This document shows positions 27,308 to 39,237 of a DNA stretch of 64,000 bases, in pieces. The notes below the pieces were generated by a model. The model was not told where the DNA came from, searched no databases, and worked only from the letters and a program-made list of their open reading frames with translations. The first letter of the stretch is position 1; each line of letters begins with the position of its first letter. Source of the DNA: Rodentibacter sp. JRC1 (GTDB lineage Bacteria > Pseudomonadota > Gammaproteobacteria > Enterobacterales > Pasteurellaceae); contig NZ_BPWA01000001.1 in assembly GCF_020521555.1 (NCBI RefSeq), forward strand, positions 992,001 through 1,056,000, given 5' to 3'. Both the position numbers and the translations under genes were made by a program.

Positions 27308-28663
27308 TTAGGTACGCTTACGCAGTTTTGCATAATAAAACCCATCTCCACCGTTTTCTTGCGGAATAAACTGAAAACCAACCGCACTTTTATCATCAGT
27401 AAAGGGTAACGGCAATAACTCCGCATCTTCTTGTTCAGTCAAAAAAGTATTGATTTGGTCAAGATTTTCATCCGGCAATACGGAGCAAGTGGCGTAAAGT
27501 AAAATACCGTTTGGTTTCAATTTTGCCCACAGTGCTTTTAGAATTTTCTTTTGTAATTCGGCAAGTTGGACAATATCCGTTTCTTGGCGAAGCCATTTAA
27601 TATCGGGATGACGGCGAATCACCCCGGTGGCTGAACAAGGCGCATCTAATAAAATGCGGTCAAATTTCACCGCACTTTGCCCGATCTCAGCCAGCCATTC
27701 ATCCGGTTGGCTTGCATCTCCACACACAACAATAGCCTGTTGATTTAAACGATCAAGATTTTCTTCCACCCTTTTTAAGCGATGCGCTTCCACATCCAAA
27801 GCGATCACCTTAGCTTGCGGTGCAAGTTCTAAAATATGAGTGGTTTTGCCACCCGGTGCGGCACAAGCATCTAAAATCCATTCTCCGTTTTGCGGTTCAA
27901 GTAAGGTTGCAGCCCATTGGGCATTCAAATCCTGCACCGTTACCGCCCCTTCCATAAATTGCGGTAATTTTTGTACGGCAATCGGTGAAGTTAAACGAAG
28001 CGCATTGAGAGAGGCGCTACTTTCTGCGGAAATCGCCATATTTGTCAATAAAGTGCGGTAGTTTTCCGTGCTGTTTTTTTGAGAATTAACACGTAACCAC
28101 ATGGGTGGTTTTTGATTGTTGGCATTGATAATGTCGCGCCAATTCGGGTAGGCTTTTTTCAATTTATTGACAAGCCATTCCGGATGAAGTGTTTGCCAAT
28201 GTTTATCCACCAGCGCCAAAATTTCTTCTTGTTCACGCAAAAAACGGCGCAACACGCCATTTACCAGCCCACGGAAACTATCTACTTTTAAAGGTTTAAC
28301 CGCATTCACCACTTCATCTACCGCGGCATGTGGCGGCACACGCATATACAGTAGTTGATACAATCCCACCAGCAACAAGCAATGCACGATTCGCGTTTTT
28401 CCTTTGAGCGGTTTATCCACAAGGCGTTTGATAATCTGCTCCAAACGCGGCAATACACGGCAAACACCAAAACAAATTTCCTGCAATAATGGTAAATCTT
28501 GCGCTTTCACGCAAGATTGTATTTCCGGAATCAGCGATGAAAGTGATTTTCCTTCGTCTAACACTTGCAAAATCACTTGCGCAGCCATTGCTCTGGTTGA
28601 AAGTGCGGTCGATTTTGACGGTGTTTTTGCTATCGTTTTTTTAGGCGAACGTCGATTTTTCAT
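27308..28663 (-). CDS. rsmB: 16S rRNA (cytosine967-C5)-methyltransferase RsmB
   Basis: 451 aa. An N-terminal NusB-like RNA-binding domain (about 20-150) is followed by a Rossmann SAM domain with [37 protein letters not shown] (motif IV Cys) and [13 protein letters not shown] (motif VI catalytic Cys). Makes m5C967 in 16S rRNA. The stop of fmt (28663) shares a base with the rsmB start, so fmt and rsmB are tightly coupled, as in many gammaproteobacteria. Confidence 0.95.
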   Translation of the reverse strand: MKNRRSPKKTIAKTPSKSTALSTRAMAAQVILQVLDEGKSLSSLIPEIQSCVKAQDLPLLQEICFGVCRVLPRLEQIIKRLVDKPLKGKTRIVHCLLLVGLYQLLYMRVPPHAAVDEVVNAVKPLKVDSFRGLVNGVLRRFLREQEEILALVDKHWQTLHPEWLVNKLKKAYPNWRDIINANNQKPPMWLRVNSQKNSTENYRTLLTNMAISAESSASLNALRLTSPIAVQKLPQFMEGAVTVQDLNAQWAATLLEPQNGEWILDACAAPGGKTTHILELAPQAKVIALDVEAHRLKRVEENLDRLNQQAIVVCGDASQPDEWLAEIGQSAVKFDRILLDAPCSATGVIRRHPDIKWLRQETDIVQLAELQKKILKALWAKLKPNGILLYATCSVLPDENLDQINTFLTEQEDAELLPLPFTDDKSAVGFQFIPQENGGDGFYYAKLRKRT

Positions 28664-29619
28664 TAAGCCAGCACCTTACCGATTTGAAACCATTCGGCAC
28701 GACCATTAAGTAAATCCTGCGCCGACATCGGCTTTTTGCCTGCCGGTTGCAGTTGTTGCAAATTCAACACGCCTTCTGCCGTTGCAATTTGAATACCGCT
28801 TTTATCTGCACGTAAAATCGTACCTACCGGTTTATCTTGATGAGGCAATACTTCCGCTTGATACACCTTCAAGGTTTGGCTATTGCCGTCTTTGTCTTCC
28901 GTGTTGAAATAAGCGATCGGCCAAGGATTGAAGGCGCGAATATTGCGTTCAAGTTGTGCTGCAGAAAGTGACCAATTTAATTTTGCTTCCTCTTTAGAAA
29001 GTTTTTCTGCGTAATTACTTTGGCTGTTATCTTGTTTTTCAGCTAAGAATTTGCCGTTTTCTAAACCGTTTAACACTTCGATGAGTGCAGGCGGCGCAAT
29101 TTCTGCCAATTTTTGATAAAGATCGGCAGAGGTTTCTTGCGACAAAATATCACAATACACTTTATGTAGCATATCACCTGTGTCTAAGCCTTCGTCCATT
29201 TGCATAATAGTAACGCCGGTTTGCTTGTCACCAGCCCAAATTGCCCGTTGAATCGGCGCAGCACCACGCCAACGCGGTAAAATAGAGCCATGTACGTTTA
29301 AACAACCTAAACGAGGGGTATCCAATACGACTTTTGGCAAAATTAACCCATAAGCCACTACCACCATCACATCAGCATTAAGTGCTTTCAATTCGGCTTG
29401 AGCCTCTTCCTTGCGTAAAGATTTTGGTTGATAGATCGGAATATTGTGCACGCTAGCAAGCTGTTTTACCGGACCGACTTGTAATTTTTTGCCCCGCCCC
29501 GCCGGCTTATCCGGTTGCGTGTAAACGGCAATCACTTTATGTTCGGAATCTAGTAAGGCTTGTAAATGTTTTGCTGCAAAATCCGGCGTACCGGCAAAGA
29601 TAATATTGAGTGGTTTCAT
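28663..29619 (-). CDS. fmt: methionyl-tRNA formyltransferase
   Basis: Formylates initiator Met-tRNA using 10-formyl-THF. 318 aa from the ATG at 29619 ([15 protein letters not shown]). Catalytic Asn108, His110 ([12 protein letters not shown]) and Asp146 (DEGLDTGDM) are in the expected places. The C-terminal OB-like domain ends [19 protein letters not shown]. An ATG one codon upstream is possible; the open frame back to 29778 has no homology. The companion deformylase def lies upstream beyond a repeat. Confidence 0.95.
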   Translation of the reverse strand: MKPLNIIFAGTPDFAAKHLQALLDSEHKVIAVYTQPDKPAGRGKKLQVGPVKQLASVHNIPIYQPKSLRKEEAQAELKALNADVMVVVAYGLILPKVVLDTPRLGCLNVHGSILPRWRGAAPIQRAIWAGDKQTGVTIMQMDEGLDTGDMLHKVYCDILSQETSADLYQKLAEIAPPALIEVLNGLENGKFLAEKQDNSQSNYAEKLSKEEAKLNWSLSAAQLERNIRAFNPWPIAYFNTEDKDGNSQTLKVYQAEVLPHQDKPVGTILRADKSGIQIATAEGVLNLQQLQPAGKKPMSAQDLLNGRAEWFQIGKVLA

Positions 29620-29647
29620 CATGTTCTGCGTTATGGTTAAAAAGAGG

Positions 29648-29676
29648 AAAAGTGCGGTCGAAATTAACCGCACTTT
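29648..29676. terminator. paired uptake-signal hairpin upstream of fmt
   Basis: AAAAGTGCGGT and ACCGCACTTT form a perfect inverted pair of uptake words with an 8-base loop. It could terminate def transcription or be an uptake site only. Confidence 0.6.
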
Positions 29677-29733
29677 GCACCTTAGTACCGTGAATATTTC
29701 CTCAGTTGGACGCATTACACGGACTGGAAAAAG

Positions 29734-29915
29734 CACATTATTATGTATCTGTCGCACAAAGAAAATAATATTATCCAATATTTATTTGGGTAAGGTGTGT
29801 TAGCCATAGACGTAACGCACCTTTCTGTCAATTCATCAATAAATTTCATTACGGTGCGTTACGGTTTCGCCTAACAGGGTCCTACAAGGATTTGTGCAAC
29901 AGCTACATAATATCG
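29734..29915. repeat. MITE-like repeat, copy G
   Basis: Left part TATTATGTATCTGTCGCACA, core GTGTGTTAGCCATAGACG and GGTGCGTTACGGTTTCGCC, right end TTTGTGCAACAGCTACATAA. It fills the 306-bp def-fmt gap and so splits the usual def-fmt operon. Its core is nearly the same as the copy interrupted by the IS110 element. Confidence 0.8.
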
Positions 29916-29925
29916 CGTAAATCAC

Positions 29926-30435
29926 TTACTGTTTTGCAATCTGTTTTTTATATTTCACCAATTTTTCTTTAATACGTTGGCGTTTGAGCGGGGAAAGATA
30001 ATCTATAAATAAAATGCCGTTTAAGTGATCGATTTCGTGCTGAATACAGATTGCGAGCAAACCGTCAGCGTTTAGAGTAAATTCTTTACCTTCACGATCT
30101 AATGCTTTCACCGTCACCTTTTCTTTACGTGGTACCAAAGCACGAAAGCCCGGGATAGACAAACAGCCCTCTTCAATACCGGTTTCCCCCTCAGAAGCCA
30201 AAATTTCCGGATTAATAAGTACCAGCTGATTTTGTTTATCACCTTCAATATCAATGGTAATAATGCGTTGTAAAATATCCACTTGCGGTGCAGCTAAACC
30301 GATGCCTTCTTGCTGATACATCGTATCGAACATATCATCTATAATTTGACGAATATCATCATTTACTTCGGCAACAGGCTCACAAACTACTTTTAAATGC
30401 TCTTCAGGATAAATTAATACATTAAGTGCGGTCAT
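29926..30435 (-). CDS. def: peptide deformylase
   Basis: Removes the N-formyl group from new proteins. 169 aa with all three motifs: GIGLAAPQV (45-52), EEGCLSIPG with metal ligand Cys91, and QHEIDHLNG with His133, Glu134 and His137. The first codons ATGACCGCACTT are an uptake word, giving MTAL. It is the first gene before fmt and rsmB in the same direction. Confidence 0.96.
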   Translation of the reverse strand: MTALNVLIYPEEHLKVVCEPVAEVNDDIRQIIDDMFDTMYQQEGIGLAAPQVDILQRIITIDIEGDKQNQLVLINPEILASEGETGIEEGCLSIPGFRALVPRKEKVTVKALDREGKEFTLNADGLLAICIQHEIDHLNGILFIDYLSPLKRQRIKEKLVKYKKQIAKQ

Positions 30436-30606
30436 AATTTCTCTTATTTTTAATTACAAATTGTGGCGGGATTGTAGCACAGGAAGTGAAATCTCACCAA
30501 AAAATCCTACTCGTTCAGACATCGACAACTATTACGGGAATAAGTCATCTCAAAAATTCAAATAAGTCATATTAGTTATAACAACAAATTGACTTTCCCC
30601 CTATAT

Positions 30607-30646
30607 AAACACAGCCTCGATTATTTGATTATACGGGGCTGTGTTT
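30607..30646 (-). terminator. hairpin after the TonB-dependent receptor
   Basis: AAACACAGCC pairs with GGCTGTGTTT over a 20-base loop, 30 bp past the receptor stop. The T-run is weak. Confidence 0.55.
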
Positions 30647-30676
30647 AATGAAAGGAATGTGGCTTTTAATATTTTA

Positions 30677-33280
30677 TTAGAATTGGTAGCTTAAACTAAT
30701 TTTTGCAGTACGGCCTCGAGCAAAATTATTCATTACGGCCAGATCACCCAATTCCATTAGATAATAGCGTTGGCTTGCTGCATCATTACTACTATCTAGA
30801 GGATCAATATAACGTTTATCAAATGCATTTATCAGTTCTGCTTTGATAATAAGATCTTTTATAGGCTCATAACTAACATAAAAATCAAAGATTATAGGTT
30901 GTTTAGCAATTTCTTCCGTTTTCTTGGTTCTTACATTATTAATACCGTGCAGATGATCCATCCCATAAATGTAATCATGTTCTAGCGTTGCCCGTTTACT
31001 TTTTCCGTAATAGCGGGCGACAGTTGCCAAAGTTAATCTTTGATCAAACCAACGTGTGCCTAATTCCAATCTGCCATAGTCTCTCGGTAAAGTAGAAATT
31101 TTACTTAGACCATAAATTTGCTCTAAATCCTCATTGTCGATATTGTCCGGACCTGCATCACTGAAATTAGTCGGCTGGTTGCTTTTCTGATAAGCATAGG
31201 ATAAATTTGTAAAGAATCGACCATTATCGTAACTTAGCTCTAACTCCAACCCTTTCTTTCTTACCGGAAAACGATAATTTTGAAAATGCACCGTATAAAG
31301 ATAACCGTTTAAATGAGACCATTCCGGTTGCTCTCCTCCCCAAAAACTATACACATTATGGATATAATTTTTAATTTTGCTACGGTAAAAGACTAACTTT
31401 AGACCAAGTCTATCATTATCGGAAATAACCCCTTCTTTTGCACTATTGAAACCGATTTGATACGTTTGTGCTTGTTCAGGTTTTAAGTTGGTATTTACGC
31501 CGACATTACCTATTTGAGAAAAATACATTTCTTGAATATTTGGCATTCTGTGCGTTTTAGAATAACTGATAAAGGGATTAAATAATTCATGAATATCGAC
31601 ATTCAACGCCAAAGAATGATTGATAGCATTTCGTTTACCGCCCTTTTTCATAATCGGTTCATGTAATTCGCAAGCATAACCATTTTCTCCCTCAAGATCT
31701 TCGTCTTTATTGCAGAATCTTCTCAAAATTTCATCTTGAGAGTAATGTTTTATATAATCTTTATACTCACTAAAGTAGCCTGCATATTCTCCATTAAATC
31801 GATAATCTACAAAATTAACACTATAATTCAAATTGAAAATATCTTTTGTAAAACGATTATCTATATAGAAAGTTGTGAATTTTTGTTTTCCTGACGGCTG
31901 AAAAATAGAAGAAGTTCTTGGTAAAATATCTTTAGGTCCAAAAAAACTTTGACCATAAAATAATCCAAACTCTTCCGGAAAACGGTTTTTACTGTATTTA
32001 TTTATAAATAAATTTGCTCCCAAAGTTAAATCATACTTTGTATTCTTAGGCAGGAAGAATGAAAAATGGTTATTTATATCTAAAGTATCGGATGTATTAT
32101 TTGCCTGTAAATATTCCTTTACCTCTTTACCTGAAAATAAACTCCCTTTAGGGTATTTTTGTTTGCCGGAATTATGGGAATATAATAGACTTAAATCAAT
32201 GAGATCACCGGAGGAAAAATTATAATTAAGTTGATATGTTTTATTCTCAATTTTTCTTCCTGCAATCATATTATTAAATATGCGGTACTGTAAATTAAGA
32301 ATATTATAATTATCCACGTATTCAATTTTTGCTAAATGGCTTTGTGATTTCTGGCGTAACGCATTCGCATCAAAGGGGGTGGTGTCATATTGTCCGCTCG
32401 TTTCGTTCCATACGTCTTCGGCACGTTCCCCGCAGCTTTTACCCCATTTTCTTAAACATTTAGTCTCTTCTTCAGGCGTATCAACCCATCTACCGTCAGG
32501 GGTTTCTTTTAACCCTCCAAAAAGAAAATCTTCACGTTTAAGCCGATTTAAAATATCTACCCCAAGTTCAGTAATTCTTTTTCCTCCTCCGACTTTATAA
32601 TTCTGTGAAACCTCACGTTTACTTGCACCATAAAGAATGCCTAAATAGCCTCCATTATTAAGCTCCTGCCGGTAAGCCGCCGTTGCCATATAGTCATATT
32701 TCGACTGATTATTTCCAATAGTACCTTTTGTCAAGATACCGAATTTATCACCGACTTTTACGACATCATTTACCCCTAAAGTGCGAAAATTAGCTGAACC
32801 ACTAAGGGAATTTCCACCACTTTTGCCATCAAAAGTACCTTTAGTCAAATCAATCCCGGCAATAAAATTGGGATCCAATACCGCACCGAATTGTGATGAT
32901 CCTCCGGAACGATTATTACCATCCGTTGCAGAGGCATAAAAAGTTTGAGCGACGCCATCAACCATTGAATTAACTCGTCCAAAACCACTGTCACCACGAA
33001 TATTCAAAGATACGATACCCGAACTTTTATCCTGCTGAGTAAATGCGCCGGGCATACTTCTTATGGTTTCATCAATAGTTGTTGTAGATTTATAAACCTG
33101 TTCTTTACTACTTGATGCGGTAGGTTGTTTAAAAATCTTATAATTTGATGTTTCCGTGTTTTTCGCTTCAACATTAATCTGCTCAAGCTGCAAAGGTTTT
33201 TCATCTTCCGCAGAGGCAAAATTAAACAGCAACAGGGCAAGCAGAGTGGAATAATGTATTGTTTTTTGTATGTTCTTCAT
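30677..33280 (-). CDS. TonB-dependent outer-membrane receptor
   Basis: 867 residues. Signal peptide of about 24 residues (to FASA), TonB-box-like LQLEQINVEA, plug domain (TTTIDETIRSMPGAFTQQ to SLSGSANFRTLGV), then a 22-strand barrel ending in Phe. The plug has NIRGDSGFGRVNSMVDGVAQ, typical of haem, siderophore or transferrin-type receptors. Two extracellular regions have cysteine pairs (KCLRKWGKSC; FCN...YACEL) that may close loops. No CCAA tetranucleotide tract is seen, so it is not an hgp-type phase-variable gene. A Fur-like box lies upstream, implying iron control. The exact ligand cannot be called. Confidence 0.85.
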   Translation of the reverse strand: MKNIQKTIHYSTLLALLLFNFASAEDEKPLQLEQINVEAKNTETSNYKIFKQPTASSSKEQVYKSTTTIDETIRSMPGAFTQQDKSSGIVSLNIRGDSGFGRVNSMVDGVAQTFYASATDGNNRSGGSSQFGAVLDPNFIAGIDLTKGTFDGKSGGNSLSGSANFRTLGVNDVVKVGDKFGILTKGTIGNNQSKYDYMATAAYRQELNNGGYLGILYGASKREVSQNYKVGGGKRITELGVDILNRLKREDFLFGGLKETPDGRWVDTPEEETKCLRKWGKSCGERAEDVWNETSGQYDTTPFDANALRQKSQSHLAKIEYVDNYNILNLQYRIFNNMIAGRKIENKTYQLNYNFSSGDLIDLSLLYSHNSGKQKYPKGSLFSGKEVKEYLQANNTSDTLDINNHFSFFLPKNTKYDLTLGANLFINKYSKNRFPEEFGLFYGQSFFGPKDILPRTSSIFQPSGKQKFTTFYIDNRFTKDIFNLNYSVNFVDYRFNGEYAGYFSEYKDYIKHYSQDEILRRFCNKDEDLEGENGYACELHEPIMKKGGKRNAINHSLALNVDIHELFNPFISYSKTHRMPNIQEMYFSQIGNVGVNTNLKPEQAQTYQIGFNSAKEGVISDNDRLGLKLVFYRSKIKNYIHNVYSFWGGEQPEWSHLNGYLYTVHFQNYRFPVRKKGLELELSYDNGRFFTNLSYAYQKSNQPTNFSDAGPDNIDNEDLEQIYGLSKISTLPRDYGRLELGTRWFDQRLTLATVARYYGKSKRATLEHDYIYGMDHLHGINNVRTKKTEEIAKQPIIFDFYVSYEPIKDLIIKAELINAFDKRYIDPLDSSNDAASQRYYLMELGDLAVMNNFARGRTAKISLSYQF

Positions 33281-33313
33281 AATAATCTCCTTCTAATGCA
33301 ATAAAAAAGTAAA

Positions 33314-33328
33314 TGATTATAATTCTCA
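33314..33328 (-). promoter_or_regulatory. Fur-box-like operator
   Basis: TGATTATAATTCTCA matches 12 of the 14 specified bases of the 7-1-7 Fur motif TGATAATnATTATCA. It lies about 35 bp upstream of the receptor start codon. The rest of the 305-bp gap 33281-33585 is AT-rich and holds the dnaE terminator. Confidence 0.7.
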
Positions 33329-33482
33329 TTTATTAAAAAGCAAGAAAAAACTTAAAAGTAAGTTTTGTTATAGTTTAAAGTTAAGAAAATCGTTTTATGA
33401 TGTTAAAACGATAGTAACACTCGGGTAAAACCTCCCCATTTTTATCTTTTTCTAATTTTACCCCTTCCAAATTTCACCCAAT

Positions 33483-33513
33483 AAAAAAGGGCAATTTCCA
33501 AAAAAGCCCTTTT
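33483..33513 (-). terminator. terminator after dnaE
   Basis: AAAAAAGGGC pairs with GCCCTTTT around a 13-base loop, with T-rich flanks on both strands. It is downstream of dnaE and could also act on the other strand. Confidence 0.75.
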
Positions 33514-33585
33514 ATCTTTTTCGACCACTTAATTCCACATAATCCAATTAAAATCCTATTTTCTTATAATTTAGTATTTAAATTA

Positions 33586-36500
33586 TTATCCGAACTCCAA
33601 TTCAACCGCACTTTCCCCCAGCATATTCACCAATTCAGTGAGAATATCATCTGTTGGTGTAATCGACCATTGAACGCCAAGACGCAATAATGCTCTGCCT
33701 TTCGGACTTTGATAATACACATTGATGGGTAATGTGCCACCACTAGCCGGCGCAAGCATATCCTTTAATTGCTTGATAAATATTGGTGTAATTTGTTCAT
33801 CGGAAAGGCTAAGTGCAAGCGATTTGGCATAACGTGAGCGAGCTTCGTCTAAGGTCATCATATCGCGTACCGTCATTTTCAAACCGCCGGAAAAATCATC
33901 CTCACTGACTTGCCCTGAAACCACGACAATAGTGTCTTTCTGCAACTTTTCGCCAAATTGCTCTAAACTTTCGCCAAACAAAGTAATATCCAAACGTCCG
34001 GAGCGATCATCCAAAGTGGCAATACCAAGCCGATTTCCTTTTTTGGTCATCGCAATACGCGAAGACACAATAAGCCCCGCTGCCGTACTAGTTTGCCCGC
34101 GGCGATTCGGCACAAGTTCTTTTAATCGGGTTGAACTGTAGTGAGAAAGCTCTTTTAAATAACGACTTACCGGATGGCTACTCAGATAAAGCCCTAAGGT
34201 TTCGCGCTCGCCATCTAAAATTTGTTTTTCCGTATAAGCCGGCGTGTTCGCATAGGCGTTTTCCACCTCTTCGTGAGATTCGGTCAGCACGCCGAACATA
34301 TCCGATTGTCCCATGGCTTCATCTTTGGCGTGTTGATCCGATGCTTTGAGTGCATCTTCCAAATTCTTGGCAAGGGCGGCACGGTGCGGTCCGAGTTTAT
34401 CAAATGCCCCCGACATAATCAGGCTCTCAAAGGTTCGGCGATTGATTTTTTTCAGATCTACTCGCGCACATAAATCAAATAAATCTTTAAAAAATCCACC
34501 CTCATTACGCGCACTAACCAATGCTTCAATCGGGCCCTCTCCCACGCCTTTAATCGCACCGATCCCATAAACGATTTCACCATTTTCGTTTACACTAAAA
34601 TGATGTTTCCCCACGTTAATATCCGGTGGCGTAACTTTCAATCCCATACGTAAACATTCGTCATACAAGCCAACGATTTTATCGGTGTTATCCATTTCCG
34701 ATGTCATTACTGCCGCCATAAATTCCGCCGGGAAGTGGGTTTTCAACCATAGGGTTTGATAAGATACCAAGGCATAAGCGGCAGAATGGGATTTATTGAA
34801 ACCGTAACCGGCAAATTTTTCCACCAAGTCGAAAATCTTCATGGAAAGCTCACCGTCAATACCGTTTTTGATCGCTCCTTTCTCAAATACGGAACGCTGT
34901 TTTGCCATTTCTTCCGGTTTTTTCTTACCCATTGCACGGCGTAATAAATCAGCGCCACCCAAAGTATAACCGGCAAGTACCTGTGCAATTTGCATTACTT
35001 GCTCTTGATACAAAATAATGCCGTAAGTCGGTTCTAAAATCGGTTTTAGGCTTTCGTGTTGATAATTGGCATCGGGGTAGGAAACCTCTTCACGTCCGTG
35101 TTTACGATCAATGAAATTATCCACCATACCGGATTGTAACGGCCCCGGGCGGAATAACGCGACCAATGCGATAATATCCTCAAAACAGTCCGGTTGAAGG
35201 CGTTTAATCAAATCTTTCATACCGCGCGATTCCAACTGGAAGACGGCTGTCGTTTCGGCACGTTTTAATAAATCAAAAGACGGCTGATCGTCCAATGGAA
35301 TAGAAGCAATATCGACCATCGGTTTGCCTTCACGCACCATACGCGCATTGATCATATCCAACGCCCATTTAATGATAGTAAGCGTGCGTAACCCAAGGAA
35401 ATCGAATTTTACCAAGCCGGCATACTCCACATCGTTTTTATCGAAATGGGTGACGGGATGTAAGCCTTCGCTATCACAATAAAGCGGCGCAAAATCCGTA
35501 ATGAGTGTCGGCGAAATCACTACACCACCGGCGTGTTTACCGGCATTTCGCGTTACCCCTTCCAGTTTACGCGCCATATCGATAAGTGCTTGCACCTCTT
35601 CATCACTGTCATAAGCCGTTTGCAACTGCGGTTCTGCTTCGAAAGCCTTAGCAAGAGTCATTCCCGGATCAGGAGGAACGAGTTTTGAAATGCGATCAAC
35701 AAAGCCGTAAGGATGTCCCAGTACACGCCCAACATCCCGAATCACCGCTTTCGCCGCCATCGTACCGAAAGTAATAATTTGCGATACCGCCCCACGACCA
35801 TAGGTGTCCGCCACGTGTTCAATTACGCGATCGCGCCCGTCCATACAAAAATCCACGTCAAAATCGGGCATCGAAACCCGTTCAGGATTTAAGAAACGTT
35901 CAAAAAGCAAGTCAAATTCTAACGGATCAAGATCGGTAATTTTCAAAGCATACGCCACGAGTGATCCCGCTCCCGAACCACGCCCCGGTCCCACGGGAAT
36001 ATCGTTATCTTTCGACCACTGAATAAACTCCATCACGATCAAAAAATATCCGGGGAAGCCCATTTGGTTAATAACATCCAATTCAACTTGTAAACGTTGA
36101 TCATATTCCCCGCGTCTTTCCGACCGCACTTTTTCATCAGGAAATAAAAACACCAAACGTTCTTCTAACCCTTCTTTGGATTTCTTTATCAAGTATTCTT
36201 CGGTACTTAATTCTCCCGTTGGAAATTGCGGTAAAAAATATTCTCCAAGGCGTAATGTTACGCTACAGCGTTGGGCGATCAATAAGGTATTTTCAAGGGC
36301 GGAAGGAATATCCGCAAACAGTGCACACATTTCGTCTTCACTGCGGAAATATTGCTGTGCGGTGTAAAGTTTCGGACGTTTCGGATCATCTAAAGTATAA
36401 CCGTCGTGAATCGCTACACGGATTTCGTGTGCTTCCGCATCGTCCGCTTTTAAAAATACAACATCATTAGTTGCCACCAAAGGTAAACCTTTTTCTTCTG

Positions 36501-37062
36501 CAAGATGGCAGGCTGCTTTGATGTAACGTTCTTCGTCAGGCTTGCCGGTGCGTGTTAAGGCAAGATAAAAATGATCGGGAAAAAATTCTTGATAAAATTT
36601 GACCGCACTTTCCGTCTCTGCGGCATTTTCTTTCAACAATTTTTTGCCTACATCGCCTTTTGTTCCACCGGATAAAATAATGACCCCTTCACGATGATCA
36701 ATCAGCCAATCCTGATCGATATAAGGCAAATCCTCGTACCCCCGCTGATAAGCTTTCGATAGCAATAAAGTGATGTTCTTATAACCGACATTATTTTTTG
36801 CCAACAAGGTCAGTTCAAACAATTCATCACCGCATAACGCACTGCACACCCGCACATCCGCACCGATAATCGGCTTAATACCGGCGGAAAGGGTTTCACC
36901 ATAAAAGCGTACCACGCCGCAAAAGTTGGTGAAATCCGTCAACGCCATCGCCACCATATTATTTGCCGCACAAGCCTTTACCAATGGTTTCACTTTGGCG
37001 ATCCCATCGATCATAGAGAAATCACTGTGTGTGCGAAGGTGAACAAAACGAGGTGTGGTCAT
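33586..37062 (-). CDS. dnaE: DNA polymerase III alpha subunit
   Basis: Replicative polymerase, 1158 aa. N-terminal PHP domain ([15 protein letters not shown]), then a C-family catalytic core with [15 protein letters not shown] and the acidic PDFDVDFC segment (catalytic aspartates), [13 protein letters not shown], and HhH, OB-fold and tau-binding regions. No intein or frameshift is seen. The family length is about 1160. It starts 51 bp from the repeat at 37113. Confidence 0.97.
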   Translation of the reverse strand: MTTPRFVHLRTHSDFSMIDGIAKVKPLVKACAANNMVAMALTDFTNFCGVVRFYGETLSAGIKPIIGADVRVCSALCGDELFELTLLAKNNVGYKNITLLLSKAYQRGYEDLPYIDQDWLIDHREGVIILSGGTKGDVGKKLLKENAAETESAVKFYQEFFPDHFYLALTRTGKPDEERYIKAACHLAEEKGLPLVATNDVVFLKADDAEAHEIRVAIHDGYTLDDPKRPKLYTAQQYFRSEDEMCALFADIPSALENTLLIAQRCSVTLRLGEYFLPQFPTGELSTEEYLIKKSKEGLEERLVFLFPDEKVRSERRGEYDQRLQVELDVINQMGFPGYFLIVMEFIQWSKDNDIPVGPGRGSGAGSLVAYALKITDLDPLEFDLLFERFLNPERVSMPDFDVDFCMDGRDRVIEHVADTYGRGAVSQIITFGTMAAKAVIRDVGRVLGHPYGFVDRISKLVPPDPGMTLAKAFEAEPQLQTAYDSDEEVQALIDMARKLEGVTRNAGKHAGGVVISPTLITDFAPLYCDSEGLHPVTHFDKNDVEYAGLVKFDFLGLRTLTIIKWALDMINARMVREGKPMVDIASIPLDDQPSFDLLKRAETTAVFQLESRGMKDLIKRLQPDCFEDIIALVALFRPGPLQSGMVDNFIDRKHGREEVSYPDANYQHESLKPILEPTYGIILYQEQVMQIAQVLAGYTLGGADLLRRAMGKKKPEEMAKQRSVFEKGAIKNGIDGELSMKIFDLVEKFAGYGFNKSHSAAYALVSYQTLWLKTHFPAEFMAAVMTSEMDNTDKIVGLYDECLRMGLKVTPPDINVGKHHFSVNENGEIVYGIGAIKGVGEGPIEALVSARNEGGFFKDLFDLCARVDLKKINRRTFESLIMSGAFDKLGPHRAALAKNLEDALKASDQHAKDEAMGQSDMFGVLTESHEEVENAYANTPAYTEKQILDGERETLGLYLSSHPVSRYLKELSHYSSTRLKELVPNRRGQTSTAAGLIVSSRIAMTKKGNRLGIATLDDRSGRLDITLFGESLEQFGEKLQKDTIVVVSGQVSEDDFSGGLKMTVRDMMTLDEARSRYAKSLALSLSDEQITPIFIKQLKDMLAPASGGTLPINVYYQSPKGRALLRLGVQWSITPTDDILTELVNMLGESAVELEFG

Positions 37063-37112
37063 TTGAAATCCTTACTGTTTAAAGATTAAAGTGCGATCGA
37101 TAGTGAATTAAA

Positions 37113-37225
37113 CGCTATTATGTATTCATCGCACAAAGAAAACTTTATATCTAATATTCATTGGTGCGTTACGGCTTCGCCTAACAGCACCCTACAGTGA
37201 CTTGTGCAACTGCTGTATAACGCCG
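37113..37225. repeat. MITE-like repeat, copy H (short)
   Basis: Left end CGCTATTATGTATTCATCGC, right end GCAACTGCTGTATAACGCCG; only one core arm (GGTGCGTTACGGCTTCGCC) remains. It sits just upstream of dnaE. A fragment like the other repeat family (ATAGTGAATTAAA) lies beside it at 37100-37112, and a paired uptake word at 37265-37289. Confidence 0.75.
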
Positions 37226-37300
37226 TATTTTAATGGTATTTTTTTCGCAGCTCAATCAAACAAAAATGCGGTGAAAAATCACCGCACTTATGGAATTACT

Positions 37301-37352
37301 CGGTATTATGTAGCAGTTACACAAAGGAAATTTTATATCCAATATTTATCAG
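37301..37352. repeat. MITE-like repeat, copy I/J: left half, cut by IS110
   Basis: CGGTATTATGTAGCAGTTAC followed by ACAAAGGAAATTTTATATCC is the intact left end. It stops near ATTTATCAG, where the IS110-family element begins. The right half is at about 38530-38650. Confidence 0.8.
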
Positions 37353-37391
37353 GAGTAGCAACTGTGTCTAACATAAAAAATTAGACCTTGT

Positions 37392-38520
<1,129 letters not shown>

Positions 38521-38529
38521 TTAATATAC

Positions 38530-38650
38530 AAGGGTGCGTTAGCCATAGGTGTAACGCACCTTTCTGTCAATTCATCAATAAATTTCATTATGGTGCGTTA
38601 CGGCTTTGCCTAACGGCATCCTACTTTGTGCAAGTGTTACATCATACTGG
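38530..38650. repeat. MITE-like repeat, copy I/J: right half
   Basis: GGGTGCGTTAGCCATAGG, then GGTGCGTTACGGCTTTGCC, then TTTGTGCAAGTGTTACATCA. It continues the family sequence where the left half (37301-37352) breaks off. Copy G at 29734-29915 is the closest intact relative. Confidence 0.8.
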
Positions 38651-38665
38651 CATTAATTCGTTATA

Positions 38666-39133
38666 TTATTTTCTTGCGAGAGGTGGAACGAACATTAAAC
38701 CCAAATCCCAAGGTTGTTCAATCCAAGTGTTTTGCGGAATGTCGATCACATAATCGTCCACCAATTCCGCACCTGCCGGTTTGGCGAAAACGGTGACGAA
38801 TTTTGCATTCGGATACATTTCACGAATCGCACGTGCCGTATTGCCGGTATCCACTAAATCATCAACAACGATAAAACCTTCACCGCCATTTGGCACTTCG
38901 GCTGCATGTAAAACCTGAAGTTCGCCTTGACTGGTGTGATCATGATAGCTGGCGATACAAACGGTTTCTACATGACGAATGCTCAATTCACGTGCCAATA
39001 CGGCTGCCGGAAATAAACCGCCGCGGCTTACCGCAATAATGCCTTTCCATTGAGAGGCGGGAAGTAAACGTTCTGATAATTTACGGGCATGCATTTGAAA
39101 CATATCCCAAGTCACCACATATTTTTCGCTCAT
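38666..39133 (-). CDS. gpt: xanthine-guanine phosphoribosyltransferase
   Basis: Purine salvage: guanine or xanthine plus PRPP gives GMP or XMP. 155 aa; the PRPP-binding loop [14 protein letters not shown] at about 87-100 and [20 protein letters not shown] at about 28-47 mark XGPRT. Typical length. It is divergent from pepD. Confidence 0.95.
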   Translation of the reverse strand: MSEKYVVTWDMFQMHARKLSERLLPASQWKGIIAVSRGGLFPAAVLARELSIRHVETVCIASYHDHTSQGELQVLHAAEVPNGGEGFIVVDDLVDTGNTARAIREMYPNAKFVTVFAKPAGAELVDDYVIDIPQNTWIEQPWDLGLMFVPPLARK

Positions 39134-39237
39134 AGTTAAACCTTACAATTTGTCAGTAAATAAAAAATGCATAAGGATAACCTGAAACGGGGTTTTATGC
39201 TATTATTTCGTGAAATTTTTCAAAAAAAGGAGAGAAT

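Noticed and set aside
30677..33280. Phase-variable (CCAA)n type receptor
   Set aside because: No tetranucleotide or other simple repeat tract is found in the gene or its 5' region.
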